Assembly (NCBI GenBank): GCA_958439205.1
Contig: OY288189.1
Location: 885,960-949,959, forward strand
Length of the DNA: 64,000 nt
Reading direction: 5' to 3'
Source: an uncultured Allorhizobium sp.
Lineage (GTDB): Bacteria > Pseudomonadota > Alphaproteobacteria > Rhizobiales > Rhizobiaceae
In this document: piece after piece, positions 17,302 through 27,019 of the stretch
Layout of the letters: each line of letters opens with the position of its first letter
How positions within the stretch are numbered: position 1 is the first letter of the stretch
The notes under the pieces: generated by a model
Database searches by the model: none
Seen by the model: only the letters and a program-made list of their open reading frames with translations
What the model was told of the DNA's origin: nothing
Position numbers and translations under genes: made by a program

Positions 17302-18705
17302 TCAGTTTCTGGCACGCCACCAGGCGATCTGCTTGCGGACTTCCGACGGCGCGGTTCCGCCAAAGCTCTTGCGGCTGGCGACCGAGGCCTCGACCGTCAG
17401 CACGTTGAAGACATCGGCGGTGATTGCCGCATTGATGCTCTGCAGCTCTTCCAGCGAAAGCTCGGCGAGATCGCAGCCCTTCTTCTCGGCCATGGCCACC
17501 GCATTGCCGGTCACATGGTGCGCGTCGCGGAAGGGCAGGCCGGCTTCGCGGACCAGCCAGTCGGCCAGATCCGTCGCGGTCGAATAGCCGGAGCCCGCAG
17601 CCGCCTTCATCTTGTCGGTGCGGATGGTCATGTCGGTGACCATTCCGGTCATGGCGGCAATCGCCAGTTCCAGGCTTTCAGCAGCGTCGAAGACCTGTTC
17701 CTTGTCTTCCTGCATGTCCTTGGAATAGGCGAGCGGCAGGCCCTTCATGACGGTCAGCAGAGCAATCAGCGAACCGTTGATGCGGCCCGTCTTCGCACGT
17801 ACCAGTTCGGCTGCGTCAGGGTTCTTCTTCTGCGGCATGATCGAGGAGCCGGTCGAGAAGGCGTCCGAAAGGCGGATGAAGCCGAATTGCGGCGTCGACC
17901 AGATAACGATTTCCTCGGCGAGGCGCGACAGATGCACGGCGGCAATCGAGGCGATCGAGAGAAATTCGAGCGCGAAGTCACGGTCGGATACGGTGTCGAT
18001 CGAGTTGCGGGTCGGTTCGCGGAAGCCGAGGGCCTGCGCCGTCATGTGGCGGTCGATCGGATAGCCGGTGCCGGCAAGGGCTGCAGCCCCGATCGGGCTT
18101 TCGTCCAGGTGTTCGATCGCGTGGCGCACACGCTGGCGGTCACGGCCGAACATCTCGACATAGGCCATGCAATGATGGCCGAAGGTCACCGGCTGGGCCG
18201 TCTGGAGATGGGTGAAGCCGGGCATCACGGTGTCGGCATGTTCTTCGGCGCGGTCGAGGAAGGCTGCGATCAGGCCGCTCAGCGCCTGTTCCGTCTTCTG
18301 CAGCTCTTCCTTCACCCAGAGGCGGAAATCGAGCGCCACCTGGTCGTTGCGCGAGCGGGCCGTGTGCAGACGGCCGGCGGCGGAGCCGATCAGGTCGGCG
18401 AGGCGTGCCTCGACGTTCATATGAATGTCTTCGAGCTTGCGCGAGAAGACGAACTGACCGCTTTCAATCTCTGACAGGATCGTGTCCAGGCCGTGAAGGA
18501 TCTTGTCTTTATCTTCGGCCGAGATGATGCCTTGGTGCGCCAGCATGGTCGCATGCGCCTTTGAGCCGCGGATATCCTGGGCGTAAAGCTTCTTGTCGAA
18601 ACCGATGGAGGCATTTATCTCCTCCATGATGGCCGAAGGGCCGGAGGCGAAGCGACCGCCCCACATCTGGTTGGAGGATTTGGTGTCTTTTGTGCCCTCG
18701 GCCAT
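17302..18705 (-). CDS. argH: Argininosuccinate lyase
   Basis: 467 residues from ATG 18705, which gives the conserved MWGGRF N-terminus; the frame is open far upstream (to 19104) but that part is antisense to tlpA. It splits argininosuccinate into arginine and fumarate. Fumarase/aspartase superfamily motifs: [25 protein letters not shown] with the catalytic histidine, and the mobile signature loop [16 protein letters not shown]. It is divergent from tlpA with a 24-base gap between chosen starts, so promoters overlap the coding ends. Confidence 0.96.
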   Translation of the reverse strand: MAEGTKDTKSSNQMWGGRFASGPSAIMEEINASIGFDKKLYAQDIRGSKAHATMLAHQGIISAEDKDKILHGLDTILSEIESGQFVFSRKLEDIHMNVEARLADLIGSAAGRLHTARSRNDQVALDFRLWVKEELQKTEQALSGLIAAFLDRAEEHADTVMPGFTHLQTAQPVTFGHHCMAYVEMFGRDRQRVRHAIEHLDESPIGAAALAGTGYPIDRHMTAQALGFREPTRNSIDTVSDRDFALEFLSIASIAAVHLSRLAEEIVIWSTPQFGFIRLSDAFSTGSSIMPQKKNPDAAELVRAKTGRINGSLIALLTVMKGLPLAYSKDMQEDKEQVFDAAESLELAIAAMTGMVTDMTIRTDKMKAAAGSGYSTATDLADWLVREAGLPFRDAHHVTGNAVAMAEKKGCDLAELSLEELQSINAAITADVFNVLTVEASVASRKSFGGTAPSEVRKQIAWWRARN

Positions 18706-18729
18706 GGAATGCCCGTCCTGGAGAATGAC

Positions 18730-19392
18730 ATGACAGAAAAAAGACGTAGCGGTCTCTTCCCCACCAAGCTGGTTGCGATCGCGGCGGTGGCCGGCATCGT
18801 CGCCGGCGCGGCTGCGGTATACGTGAGAGAGACCACGTCTGGCAATGCCGTGGAGACCGCGGATGCCGCGCAATGCGAGGGTTCTGTCGCCAGGGCCGAG
18901 GCGCTGACGCCTTATCTGAAGGGCGATGTCGCGGCGATGATCCCGGTCAGCGAGCCCAAGCTGATCCAGGGGCTGACCTTCCAGGACAAGGCGGGCGCGC
19001 CCATGACCATGGCCAACTTCGCGAATAAGACGGTCCTGATCAATCTCTGGGCCACCTGGTGCGTGCCCTGCCGGGAAGAAATGCCGGCGCTCAACAACCT
19101 GCAAGAGGCCGCCGGCGGTGAGGCCTTCCAGGTGCTTGCGATCAACATCGACACCGGCGATGTCGAAAAGCCCCAGACCTTCCTCGAAGAGACCGGCGTC
19201 AATGCACTCGGTCTCTACCGCGACGCCTCGATGGGCGTCTTCAATCAGCTGAAACGTGAAGGTCTAGCCTTCGGCCTCCCGGTCACGCTGCTCGTCGACG
19301 GTAAAGGCTGCCTGCTCGGTAGCATGAATGGTCCGGCCGCCTGGGACGGCACTGACGCCAAGGCGCTGGTGACGGCTGCTGCTACGCAGTAA
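18730..19392 (+). CDS. tlpA: TlpA-family membrane-anchored thioredoxin
   Basis: 220 residues. A single N-terminal membrane helix (about 10-30, [18 protein letters not shown]) places the thioredoxin fold in the periplasm. The active site is [15 protein letters not shown], with C111 and C114. TlpA reduces cysteines of copper chaperones and CcoG/cytochrome oxidase maturation factors in Bradyrhizobium. ATG 18730 is chosen because GGAGA lies five bases upstream; the frame extends to 18709. The Rhizobiales arrangement of tlpA divergent from argH is conserved. It converges on a CSS-EAL gene. Confidence 0.9.
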   Translation: MTEKRRSGLFPTKLVAIAAVAGIVAGAAAVYVRETTSGNAVETADAAQCEGSVARAEALTPYLKGDVAAMIPVSEPKLIQGLTFQDKAGAPMTMANFANKTVLINLWATWCVPCREEMPALNNLQEAAGGEAFQVLAINIDTGDVEKPQTFLEETGVNALGLYRDASMGVFNQLKREGLAFGLPVTLLVDGKGCLLGSMNGPAAWDGTDAKALVTAAATQ

Positions 19393-19440
19393 AATACCCC
19401 GAGGACAGGTTGAGAAGGCGAAGGGCGGACTTGTCGGAGA

Positions 19441-21012
19441 CTAGGCCGCTTTCGGCATCTGCTTCGCGCCCTGTTCGACCCTCGCAATCAGGTCGCTTGC
19501 CGGCAGAGGCTTGGCATATAGGTAGCCCTGTCCCTCTTGAATGCCGAGGTCCAGCAGCTTGATCCGCTGCTCCTCGGTCTCGATCCCCTCGGCGACGACT
19601 TCCATGCCGAATTGGCTCGCGAGCGATATCAGCGCCTCCACGAGCACGGCGGATTTCCGGTCAAGGGCCACGCCGTCGACGAAATACTTGTCGATCTTCA
19701 GATAGTGCGCCTGAAGGGCATGCAGCGAGGAGAGCCCATTATGCCCGGTTCCGGCATCGTCGATTGCGAGCCGGATCCCCAGTTTCGCCAGTTCGCGCGA
19801 CACCCGCAAGGCAGCCTCGAAGTCGGAAATCGGCTGGCGTTCCGTGATCTCGATCACCAGCTGCTTGGGATTGAAGCCGGCCTTCCCGATCCGTGAGCTG
19901 AGGCTCTCGACAAATCCTGACCCCAGAAGCTGGTCGGGGGTCACGTTGAAAGATAGCTTGAGTGTTTCGTTCCGCCGAAGCATGTCGCCGATCTCGGCGC
20001 CTGCTCTGTCCAGAAGGGCAAAGGTCAATCTGTCGATCCGGCCGCTCTCTTCTGCGAGCGGAATAAAGACTGCCGGCGATATGCTGCTGCCATCGGGCTT
20101 CGTCCAGCGCGCCAGCAGTTCGAAACCGGTCATCCGTCCGGTCGAAAGGCAAAAGAGCGGCTGGTAAACGGGATGAATGTATCCGCGGGACAGGGCGTCA
20201 TCGAGCTGGCGCAGCGGCGTTAGGGGACGCGTCAGTCCTCTTGCGCCGAGATAACCCAGTCCCAGTGACACCAGGCCTGCAATTGCGATGATGTTGGAGC
20301 CGAAACTTCTGTTCCAGGACGCAACGGCTGCCTGGTCGATCATCAGTCTGACGCTGATGGGATAGCGTTCGGAGGCCTTCCCGAATTCGCTGAAATCCCC
20401 CACCAGGCCAGCCGCACCTTCCGGCGCATAGCTCGACACGACCCTTTGATCGCTCAGCACCATCTCCATCAGGGCGTGGTCGCGCAGTTCACCCGGCAGG
20501 ATGTCGAAGAGAAGGCCTTCCGTGGCGAGGAAGGCGGTCAGGCTGCCGTCCTCGGTGGTCCACTGCACCATCAGTCCTTTCCATTCGCCGGCCTCGATGG
20601 GGGCCAGTTCATAGGCGTGATTGATCGAGGGCACCGGATCCGAGGCGCCCATGGCTGCCTGAAAGATCTGTTCATGGTCATTGTCGGCCCAGCATGTCGC
20701 GCTTGGCGAGGAGACACGGATCTCCCGGATGGAGACGGAACGGAAGGCTATATCTTCGATGGCCCTGCTGACAGCCGGCGAGCATCCATAGGGACCTTGG
20801 GCGCCAAGTTCGCCAAGGCTCATGACTGCGAGATCAATCTGGCGCTCCAGCCTGATCACCGCTGCCTGCAACAGGTCGTTCAACTGCTGCCGGTTTGCCT
20901 GGGCGATGAAAGAGTGTGCGATTAGCCAGAAACAGCCCGCGACCAGGGCCGCAAGCCCGATGGACGCTCCGGTCAATTTCAGTCGATCTGTCGTCGTCGC
21001 GCTGCCGCCCAT
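19441..21012 (-). CDS. CSS-motif EAL-domain c-di-GMP phosphodiesterase
   Basis: 523 residues. An N-terminal membrane helix (about 14-34), a periplasmic CSS-motif sensor (about 35-235; cysteines in PYGCSPAVSRAI and SATCWADN), a second helix (about 240-258) and a cytoplasmic EAL domain (about 270-515). The EAL tripeptide is ELL and the usual DDFGTG is DDAGTG. The metal and catalytic set otherwise looks intact (FELLAR, SFNVTPDQ, VIEITE, LKIDKYFV, VVAEGIET, EGQGYLYAKPL), so c-di-GMP hydrolysis is likely. CSS sensors in enterobacteria respond to disulfide state. There is no GGDEF domain. Confidence 0.9.
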   Translation of the reverse strand: MGGSATTTDRLKLTGASIGLAALVAGCFWLIAHSFIAQANRQQLNDLLQAAVIRLERQIDLAVMSLGELGAQGPYGCSPAVSRAIEDIAFRSVSIREIRVSSPSATCWADNDHEQIFQAAMGASDPVPSINHAYELAPIEAGEWKGLMVQWTTEDGSLTAFLATEGLLFDILPGELRDHALMEMVLSDQRVVSSYAPEGAAGLVGDFSEFGKASERYPISVRLMIDQAAVASWNRSFGSNIIAIAGLVSLGLGYLGARGLTRPLTPLRQLDDALSRGYIHPVYQPLFCLSTGRMTGFELLARWTKPDGSSISPAVFIPLAEESGRIDRLTFALLDRAGAEIGDMLRRNETLKLSFNVTPDQLLGSGFVESLSSRIGKAGFNPKQLVIEITERQPISDFEAALRVSRELAKLGIRLAIDDAGTGHNGLSSLHALQAHYLKIDKYFVDGVALDRKSAVLVEALISLASQFGMEVVAEGIETEEQRIKLLDLGIQEGQGYLYAKPLPASDLIARVEQGAKQMPKAA

Positions 21013-21109
21013 AAGGGAAGGCTGACAAACAATTCTTAAAATTGGCTCAAGGGTGCGACTTTGCAGCCTTTACGCTTGCAGCATGCCGTGCGGGCAGGAG
21101 CGCCCGTGC

Positions 21110-22132
21110 CTACAGTTCGTAGACGCGCGGACGCAGGATTTCGATGAATCCCTCATCGCCCTTGGCTTTGGCGAACTCGGGGGAAACGTCGAACTCGACG
21201 ATCGTGTCGCCTGCGGTCTTGGCCAGTACACGGCGCGAGCCCGGACGGTCGAGAACGCGCTGGATGGTCGCTGCCACACCCTTGGACGCGTCGTCGCTCC
21301 AGACGACGTCCGTCGGTCGGAACAGCAATTCCGCTGGCCCGTCCTTCAGGCCGTCTGCCGCATAGGTCATGTTGCCGACGGTTGCCTTGCCATTGGAAAC
21401 GGACGCCTTCAGCGTATTGGTATCGCCGAGGAAGCGCATGACGAAGGCGTTCGCCGGTTGGCGGCAGACCTCTTCCGGCGTGCCCTGCTGCACGATCTTG
21501 CCCTTGTCGAGGATGACGACGCGATCGGCGAGGTCGAGGGCCTCTTCCTGGTCGTGGGTGACGAAGAGCGTGGTGATGCCGAGCTCGTCATGGATCGAGC
21601 GCAGCCAGCGACGCAGGTCGCGGCGGACGTTGGCGTCGAGTGCGCCGAAAGGCTCATCGAGCAACAGCACGCGCGGATCGACGGCGAGCGCACGGGCGAG
21701 TGCCACGCGCTGACGCTGGCCGCCGGAGATCTGGCCCGGGAAGCGCTCACCCAAACCGGCGAGCTGCACGAGGGACAGCAGTTCTTCGACGCGGCGATCG
21801 ATGTCGACGGTTGAGCGCTTGACCTTGGAGACCTGCATGCCGAAGGCGATGTTCTCGGCCACGGTCATATGCGGAAACAGCGCATAATGCTGGAAGACGA
21901 AACCGACGCCGCGGTCGCGCACGGGAATGTTGGTCGCATCCTCTTCGCCGAAATGGATCTGGCCGCCATCGGCAAATTCGAGGCCGGCCACCATGCGCAG
22001 GATGGTCGTCTTGCCCGAGCCCGAGGGGCCGAGCAGCGCCACCAGTTCGCCGCTCTTGATGTCGAGCGAGACGCCATGCACGGCGCGGAAGGTTTCGAAG
22101 GTCTTGACGACCGTGTCGAGGCGAATGTTCAC
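21110..22132 (-). CDS. cysA: Sulfate/thiosulfate ABC transporter ATP-binding protein
   Basis: 340 residues. It is the ATPase of the sulfate importer. Walker A GPSGSGKTT is at about 35-43, the signature is ISGGQRQRVALARAL, Walker B is VLLLDEPFGALD, and the H-loop is FVTHDQ. A C-terminal TOBE-like region follows (LLFRPTDVVW). The start is a GTG at 22132 giving the conserved MNIRLDTVVKTF. It overlaps the cysW stop by four bases (GTGA). The frame extends upstream to 22417 but that part is an out-of-frame reading of cysW. Confidence 0.95.
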   Translation of the reverse strand: MNIRLDTVVKTFETFRAVHGVSLDIKSGELVALLGPSGSGKTTILRMVAGLEFADGGQIHFGEEDATNIPVRDRGVGFVFQHYALFPHMTVAENIAFGMQVSKVKRSTVDIDRRVEELLSLVQLAGLGERFPGQISGGQRQRVALARALAVDPRVLLLDEPFGALDANVRRDLRRWLRSIHDELGITTLFVTHDQEEALDLADRVVILDKGKIVQQGTPEEVCRQPANAFVMRFLGDTNTLKASVSNGKATVGNMTYAADGLKDGPAELLFRPTDVVWSDDASKGVAATIQRVLDRPGSRRVLAKTAGDTIVEFDVSPEFAKAKGDEGFIEILRPRVYEL

Positions 22133-23019
22133 GAATTCATCTCCGAAGTATTGCCGGCGAGCGTCGCCGGGCGGCTTCTGCGACCGGCGCCCTGGCGTTC
22201 GAGGAAGACCTTGACCACCAGCGTCACGAGCGCCAGCGTCGCGAGGATCGAGGCAGCCGCGAAAGCGCCGACGGCGTTGTAGTCCTGGTAGAGCAGTTCT
22301 ATATGCAGCGGCAGCGTGTTGGTCTGGCCGCGAATGTTGCCAGACACGATCGACACAGCGCCGAACTCGCCCATCACACGCGCATTGCAGAGAACGATGC
22401 CGTAGAGCAGCGCCCATTTGATGTTGGGCAGCGTTACCGAGACGAAGGTGCGGAAGCCGCTCGCACCCAGCGAGGTTGCTGCCTCCTCGAGATCTCGGCC
22501 CTGCGCCTGCATCAGCGGGATCAGCTCGCGTGCCACGAAGGGTGCGGTCACGAACATTGAGGCGAGTACGATGCCCGGCAGGGCAAAGAGGATCTTCAGC
22601 CCGGCGCTGTCGAGGGCGGGACCGAAAATGCCCTGCAGGCCATAGACGAAGAGATAGGCAACGCCTGCCACGACCGGCGAGACCGAGAAGGGGATCTCGA
22701 TCAGGATGGTCAGGATGCGCTTGCCGCGAAAATCATGCTTGGTGATCGCCCAGGCCGCCGCCACGCCGAAGATGGTGTTCAGCGGCACGGCGATCAGCGC
22801 GGTCAGCACGGTCAGCCCGATTGCGTGGCCGGTGTCCGGATCTGCGATCGTCTCCAGAAAGAACGGCACACCCTTGGAGAAGGCCTCAATGCCGATGACC
22901 GCCAGCGGTGCCACGATGAAGAAGGCGACCAGGACGAGGACCAGGCCGATCAGCGTGTATTTGAAGAGCGGCGCATCGCCGACGCGGGGCGGGCGTCGAT
23001 TGTTCGTGACGTGGCTCAT
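22129..23019 (-). CDS. cysW: Sulfate ABC transporter permease CysW
   Basis: 296 residues with six membrane helices. The binding-protein-dependent permease EAA loop is EEAATSLGASGFRTFVSVTLPNI. The region FGAVSIVSGNIRGQTNTLPLHIE is characteristic of CysW. It is the second permease of the sulfate/thiosulfate importer and pairs with CysT upstream, with only three bases between the two genes. Its stop overlaps the cysA start. Confidence 0.95.
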   Translation of the reverse strand: MSHVTNNRRPPRVGDAPLFKYTLIGLVLVLVAFFIVAPLAVIGIEAFSKGVPFFLETIADPDTGHAIGLTVLTALIAVPLNTIFGVAAAWAITKHDFRGKRILTILIEIPFSVSPVVAGVAYLFVYGLQGIFGPALDSAGLKILFALPGIVLASMFVTAPFVARELIPLMQAQGRDLEEAATSLGASGFRTFVSVTLPNIKWALLYGIVLCNARVMGEFGAVSIVSGNIRGQTNTLPLHIELLYQDYNAVGAFAAASILATLALVTLVVKVFLERQGAGRRSRPATLAGNTSEMNS

Positions 23020-23022
23020 GGC

Positions 23023-23844
23023 TCAGCCTTTCACCGTGTAGCGCAGCGCGCGGGCCTGCAGGTAGTTGGTCACCGCCAGCATGACGAAGGCGGCAATCAG
23101 CATGACGGAGGCAATCGCGGCCGATGCCGGATAGTCGTATTCCTCGAGCCGGATAAAGGCGAGGAGCGCCGTAATTTCGGTCGAGAAGGGCTGGTTGCCA
23201 GCGATGAAGATGATCGCGCCGAATTCGCCAAGGCTGCGCGCGAAGGCGAGCGAGGTGCCGGCAAGAAGGGCCGGCGTCAGAAGCGGCAGGATCACGCGGC
23301 GGAAGATAGACAAGTCGCTGGAGCCGAGCGTCTGGCCGGCCTCTTCAAGTGCCGGGTCGAGCTCTTCCAGTACCGGCTGCACCGTGCGGACGATAAAGGG
23401 CAGGCTGGTGAAGGCCATGGCGACCATGATACCGAGAGGGGTGTAGGCGACCTTGATGCCGATTTCGCCAAGCGCTGCTCCGAACCAGCCGTTGGAAGCA
23501 AACAGCGTGGTGAGCGAAATGCCGGCAACCGCCGTCGGCAGCGCAAAGGGCAGGTCAACGAGGGCGTCGACAATGCGACGACCCGGGAAACGATAGCGCA
23601 CCAGCACCCAGGCCAGCGCCAGGCCGAAGACGAGGTTGAACAGGGTCGCGACCAGCGCCGAGCCGATCGTCACGCCATAACTCGCGACGGCACGGTCCGA
23701 GGAGATGATGCGCCAGTAATCGGCGGGGCCGAGGCTCGCCGCCTTGAAGATCAGGGCTGCCAGCGGCAACAGGATGATGATCGCGGCATAGACCAGCGTG
23801 ATCCCGAGGGACAGTCTGAAGCCCGGCAATACGCGGCGTTTCAA
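23023..23844 (-). CDS. cysT: Sulfate ABC transporter permease CysT (CysU)
   Basis: 273 residues with six membrane helices. The EAA loop is EEAGQTLGSSDLSIFRRVILP, and FGAIIFIAGNQPFSTEI is the CysT signature. The start is a TTG (23842-23844) with AGGACG at suitable spacing upstream. The intergenic gap to sbp is 68 bases. With sbp, cysW and cysA it forms a complete sulfate importer. Confidence 0.94.
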   Translation of the reverse strand: MKRRVLPGFRLSLGITLVYAAIIILLPLAALIFKAASLGPADYWRIISSDRAVASYGVTIGSALVATLFNLVFGLALAWVLVRYRFPGRRIVDALVDLPFALPTAVAGISLTTLFASNGWFGAALGEIGIKVAYTPLGIMVAMAFTSLPFIVRTVQPVLEELDPALEEAGQTLGSSDLSIFRRVILPLLTPALLAGTSLAFARSLGEFGAIIFIAGNQPFSTEITALLAFIRLEEYDYPASAAIASVMLIAAFVMLAVTNYLQARALRYTVKG

Positions 23845-23912
23845 CGTCGTCGTCCTTTCATGAGAAAACCGGCGGAGCGCCCGCCGGTCCTGACATCGAT
23901 CGAAAGCCGTGC

Positions 23913-24899
23913 TTAGCGGCTGCCATAGATCCCATCAAGGATGCCACCTTCGGCAAAATGCTCCTCGGAAACCTTGGCCCAGCCGCCGAAGGCGTCTTCG
24001 ACCGTCACGAGGCGGATCTCCGGGAACTGGTCCTTGTATTCGGCAGCAACGGCCTCGTCATGAACGCGGTGGCCGAATTCGGCGGCGATCTTCTGGCCTT
24101 CCGGGGAGTAGAGGAAGTCGAGATACTTCTTGGAAAGTTCCTGGCTGCCCTTGGCATCGGCGACCTTGTCGACGATCGCGACCGGGAATTCGGCAAGCAG
24201 GCTCACCGACGGCACGACCTGCTGGAACTTGTCCTCGCCATACTGCTTGGCGATCGACTTGGTCTCGGCCTCAAACGTGATGATCACATCGCCGGTCTCG
24301 CGCTCGACGAAGGTCGTCGTCGCGGCGCGGCCACCTGTGTCGAAGACCGGCACGTTGTCGAAGATCTTGTCGACGAATTCCGTCACCTTGGCCTCGTCGC
24401 CGGCGAACTTCTCTTTCGCGTAAGCCGTTGCCGCCAGATAGGTGTAGCGGGCATTGCCCGAGGTCTTCGGGTTGGGGAAGATCACCTGGACGTCGTCACG
24501 GGCAAGATCGTCCCAGTCCTTGATCCCCTTCGGATTGCCGGCGCGCACCAGGAAAGACGGGAAGGAATAGAAGGGCGAGGCGTTGTTCGGGAATTCGCCC
24601 TGCCATCCCTCGTTGATGAAGCCGTTCTTGGCCAGGAACTCGACGTCCGTCACCTGGTTGAAGGTCACGATATCGGCTTCCAGTCCTTCGACGATGGCGC
24701 GGGCCTGGCGCGAGGTGCCGCCATGCGACTGGTCGATGCTGACGCCCGGATTGGCCTTGATGAAGGCTTCGTTCTGGGCGGCGAAGATCTCGCGGGCGAT
24801 GTCATAGGAAGCGTTGAGCAGCTTGTCGGCGGCACTGGCGGCGGAAACCGGCAGGGAGAGGGCGGCGAGCGCTGCGCTGACGAGGAGGAGGCGTTTCAT
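23913..24899 (-). CDS. Sulfate ABC transporter substrate-binding protein
   Basis: 328 residues. A cleavable signal peptide (MKRLLLVSAALAALSLPVSA, cleavage after ASA near residue 23) sends it to the periplasm. The sulfate-binding signatures are NASYDIAREIFAAQN, HGGTSRQARAIVEGL and FPNPKTSGNARYTYLA. The length matches the Sbp/CysP family; which of sulfate and thiosulfate is preferred cannot be told. It is the first gene of the sbp-cysT-cysW-cysA operon. The 144-base region upstream probably holds the operon promoter. Confidence 0.94.
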   Translation of the reverse strand: MKRLLLVSAALAALSLPVSAASAADKLLNASYDIAREIFAAQNEAFIKANPGVSIDQSHGGTSRQARAIVEGLEADIVTFNQVTDVEFLAKNGFINEGWQGEFPNNASPFYSFPSFLVRAGNPKGIKDWDDLARDDVQVIFPNPKTSGNARYTYLAATAYAKEKFAGDEAKVTEFVDKIFDNVPVFDTGGRAATTTFVERETGDVIITFEAETKSIAKQYGEDKFQQVVPSVSLLAEFPVAIVDKVADAKGSQELSKKYLDFLYSPEGQKIAAEFGHRVHDEAVAAEYKDQFPEIRLVTVEDAFGGWAKVSEEHFAEGGILDGIYGSR

Positions 24900-25043
24900 C
24901 GACTGGTACTCCGGTATGCGGGGGATCTGTATCTGCCCCGCAAACTAGAGGGTCGGCCCGTCTCTTCCGAGGAATGGCCGACCAATGATCACCCCGAGGG
25001 GCAAATATCTTTCCGCCGGAGGGTGTCCCGCCGGAATGGGTAA

Positions 25044-25925
25044 TCAGCGGGTCGGCACCGGCACTTCGCCGCGATAGTCGTAGAAGCCGCGGCCCGACTT
25101 GCGACCGAGCCAGCCGGCCTCGACATATTTCACCAGCAGCGGGCAGGGGCGATACTTCGAGTCAGACAGGCCTTCATGCAGCACCTGCATGATCGAGAGG
25201 CAGGTGTCGAGACCGATGAAATCGGCGAGCTGCAGCGGGCCCATCGGATGGTTGGCGCCAAGCTTCATCGCCGTGTCGATGGCTTCCACCGAGCCGACGC
25301 CTTCATAGAGCGTGTAGATCGCCTCGTTGATCATCGGCAGCAGGATGCGGTTGACGATGAAGGCCGGAAAATCTTCCGCCACCGTGATCGTCTTGTCGAG
25401 CGAGGAGACGAACTCCTTGGCCGTCTTGAAAGTCGTCTCGTCGGTCGCGATGCCGCGCACCAGTTCGACGAGCTTCATGACCGGGACCGGGTTCATGAAG
25501 TGGATGCCCATGAAACGCTCCGGCCGGTCGGTGGCCGAGGCGAGACGGGTAATGGAGAGCGAAGACGTGTTGGTCGCAATCAGCGCCTCGGGCTTCAGCA
25601 CCGGGCAGAGGGCCGCAAAGATCTTGCGCTTGACGCTTTCGTCCTCGGTCGCCGCCTCGATGACGAGATCGGCTGCGGCGAGGTCGTTGACGTCGGACGA
25701 GCCCGAAATCAGCGCCAGTGCTTCCTTGCGCTGTTCGTCGGTGATCTTGCCGTTTGTTACCTGGCGGGCGAGGTTACCGTTGATGGTGGCCAAGCCCGCT
25801 TCGATCCGCTCCTTGGAGAGATCGTAGATCGTGACCTTGTAGCCGGCGGCGGCGGAGACCTGGGCAATGCCACAGCCCATCTGGCCAGCACCCACGACAC
25901 CCACATTGCTGATCTTGTCCGTCAT
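25044..25925 (-). CDS. 3-hydroxybutyryl-CoA dehydrogenase
   Basis: 293 residues from ATG 25925; the upstream frame to 26024 is not family-like. It oxidises (S)-3-hydroxybutyryl-CoA to acetoacetyl-CoA with NAD(P). The Rossmann motif VVGAGQMGCGIAQV starts at residue 9. The catalytic His-Glu pair lies in GIHFMNPVPVMKLVELV. The C-terminal dimerisation domain has GANHPMGPLQLADFIGLD. It follows etfA by 140 bases on the same strand. Fatty-acid and butyrate oxidation feed electrons to the ETF encoded upstream. Confidence 0.94.
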   Translation of the reverse strand: MTDKISNVGVVGAGQMGCGIAQVSAAAGYKVTIYDLSKERIEAGLATINGNLARQVTNGKITDEQRKEALALISGSSDVNDLAAADLVIEAATEDESVKRKIFAALCPVLKPEALIATNTSSLSITRLASATDRPERFMGIHFMNPVPVMKLVELVRGIATDETTFKTAKEFVSSLDKTITVAEDFPAFIVNRILLPMINEAIYTLYEGVGSVEAIDTAMKLGANHPMGPLQLADFIGLDTCLSIMQVLHEGLSDSKYRPCPLLVKYVEAGWLGRKSGRGFYDYRGEVPVPTR

Positions 25926-26065
25926 CGTCTCGCTCCTCACCCGTTCTCGTCTTCCCTCAAGAAGATGGCACCGACAAAAATGCCGGACCCGCTGTCGCGG
26001 ACCCGGCTGATTGATAGACCGCAAAGGTTTCTTTGACCAGTCCTTTCGCAGCTGCGAGATGGTGC

Positions 26066-26995
26066 TTAGAGCGCCTTCTCGAGCTCCGGCAGGGCTTCGA
26101 AGATGTCGGCGACGAGGCCGTAATCGGCGACCTGGAAGATCGGCGCTTCCTCGTCCTTGTTGATCGCGACGATGACCTTGGAGTCCTTCATGCCGGCGAG
26201 GTGCTGGATGGCACCCGAGATACCGCAGGCGATGTAGAGCTGCGGGGCAACCACCTTGCCGGTCTGGCCAACCTGCCAGTCGTTCGGGGCGTAGCCTGCG
26301 TCGACCGCCGCACGGGACGCGCCGACGGCGGCACCCAGCTTGTCGGCGACGGGCAGGATCACTTCCTGGAACTTCTCCGAGGAGCCGAGTGCACGGCCGC
26401 CGGAAATGATGATCTTGGCAGATGCCAGTTCCGGACGGTCGGACGAGGACAGCGCGTCGGAGACATGGCTGGACACGTCGGGGTTTGCAGCTGCAGCAAT
26501 GCTTTCCACGGCAGCAGACCCAGCGTCGCCAGCAGCGGCGAAGGATGCTGTACGGACCGTAATCACCTTCTTGGCATCGGTCGACTGCACGGTCTGGATG
26601 GCGTTGCCGGCATAGATCGGACGCTTGAAGGTGTCAGCAGAGACCACTTCGGTGATTTCCGAGACCTGCATGACATCGAGCAGGGCTGCGACGCGCGGCA
26701 TCACGTTCTTGCCGACCGAGGTCGCAGCCGCGATGATCGTGTCGTAGGAGCCGGCAAGCGAGACGATGAGGGCCGCTAGCGGTTCCGCCAGGCTGTTGCC
26801 GAGCGAGGCGTCGTCGGCCAGCAGCACCTTGGAGACGCCCGAGAGCTTGGCAGCCGCATCGGCAGCAGCCTTGGCGCCAGCACCGGCGACCAGCACATGC
26901 ACGTCGCCACCGATTTTCGTGGCAGCCGTCAGGGCCTTCGCGGTCTGTTCGGAAACGGTCGCGTTGTCGTGTTCTGCGAGAAGAAGAATAGCCAT
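26066..26995 (-). CDS. etfA: Electron transfer flavoprotein subunit alpha
   Basis: 309 residues, full length. It carries the FAD of the ETF heterodimer, which passes electrons from acyl-CoA dehydrogenases to ETF-ubiquinone oxidoreductase. The C-terminal FAD-binding signature begins [11 protein letters not shown] and continues [35 protein letters not shown] and [12 protein letters not shown]. It follows etfB with a 24-base gap. Confidence 0.96.
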   Translation of the reverse strand: MAILLLAEHDNATVSEQTAKALTAATKIGGDVHVLVAGAGAKAAADAAAKLSGVSKVLLADDASLGNSLAEPLAALIVSLAGSYDTIIAAATSVGKNVMPRVAALLDVMQVSEITEVVSADTFKRPIYAGNAIQTVQSTDAKKVITVRTASFAAAGDAGSAAVESIAAAANPDVSSHVSDALSSSDRPELASAKIIISGGRALGSSEKFQEVILPVADKLGAAVGASRAAVDAGYAPNDWQVGQTGKVVAPQLYIACGISGAIQHLAGMKDSKVIVAINKDEEAPIFQVADYGLVADIFEALPELEKAL

Positions 26996-27019
26996 TTTAC
27001 GTTTCTCCTGTCCGTCCGA

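Noticed and set aside
18706..19104. Extended argH frame (600 residues)
   Set aside because: The extra 133 residues are antisense to tlpA and unlike any ArgH; MWGGRF begins shortly after 18705.
22129..22417. N-terminal extension of cysA up to 22417
   Set aside because: This part is an out-of-frame reading of the cysW coding sequence; the GTG at 22132 gives the conserved CysA N-terminus.
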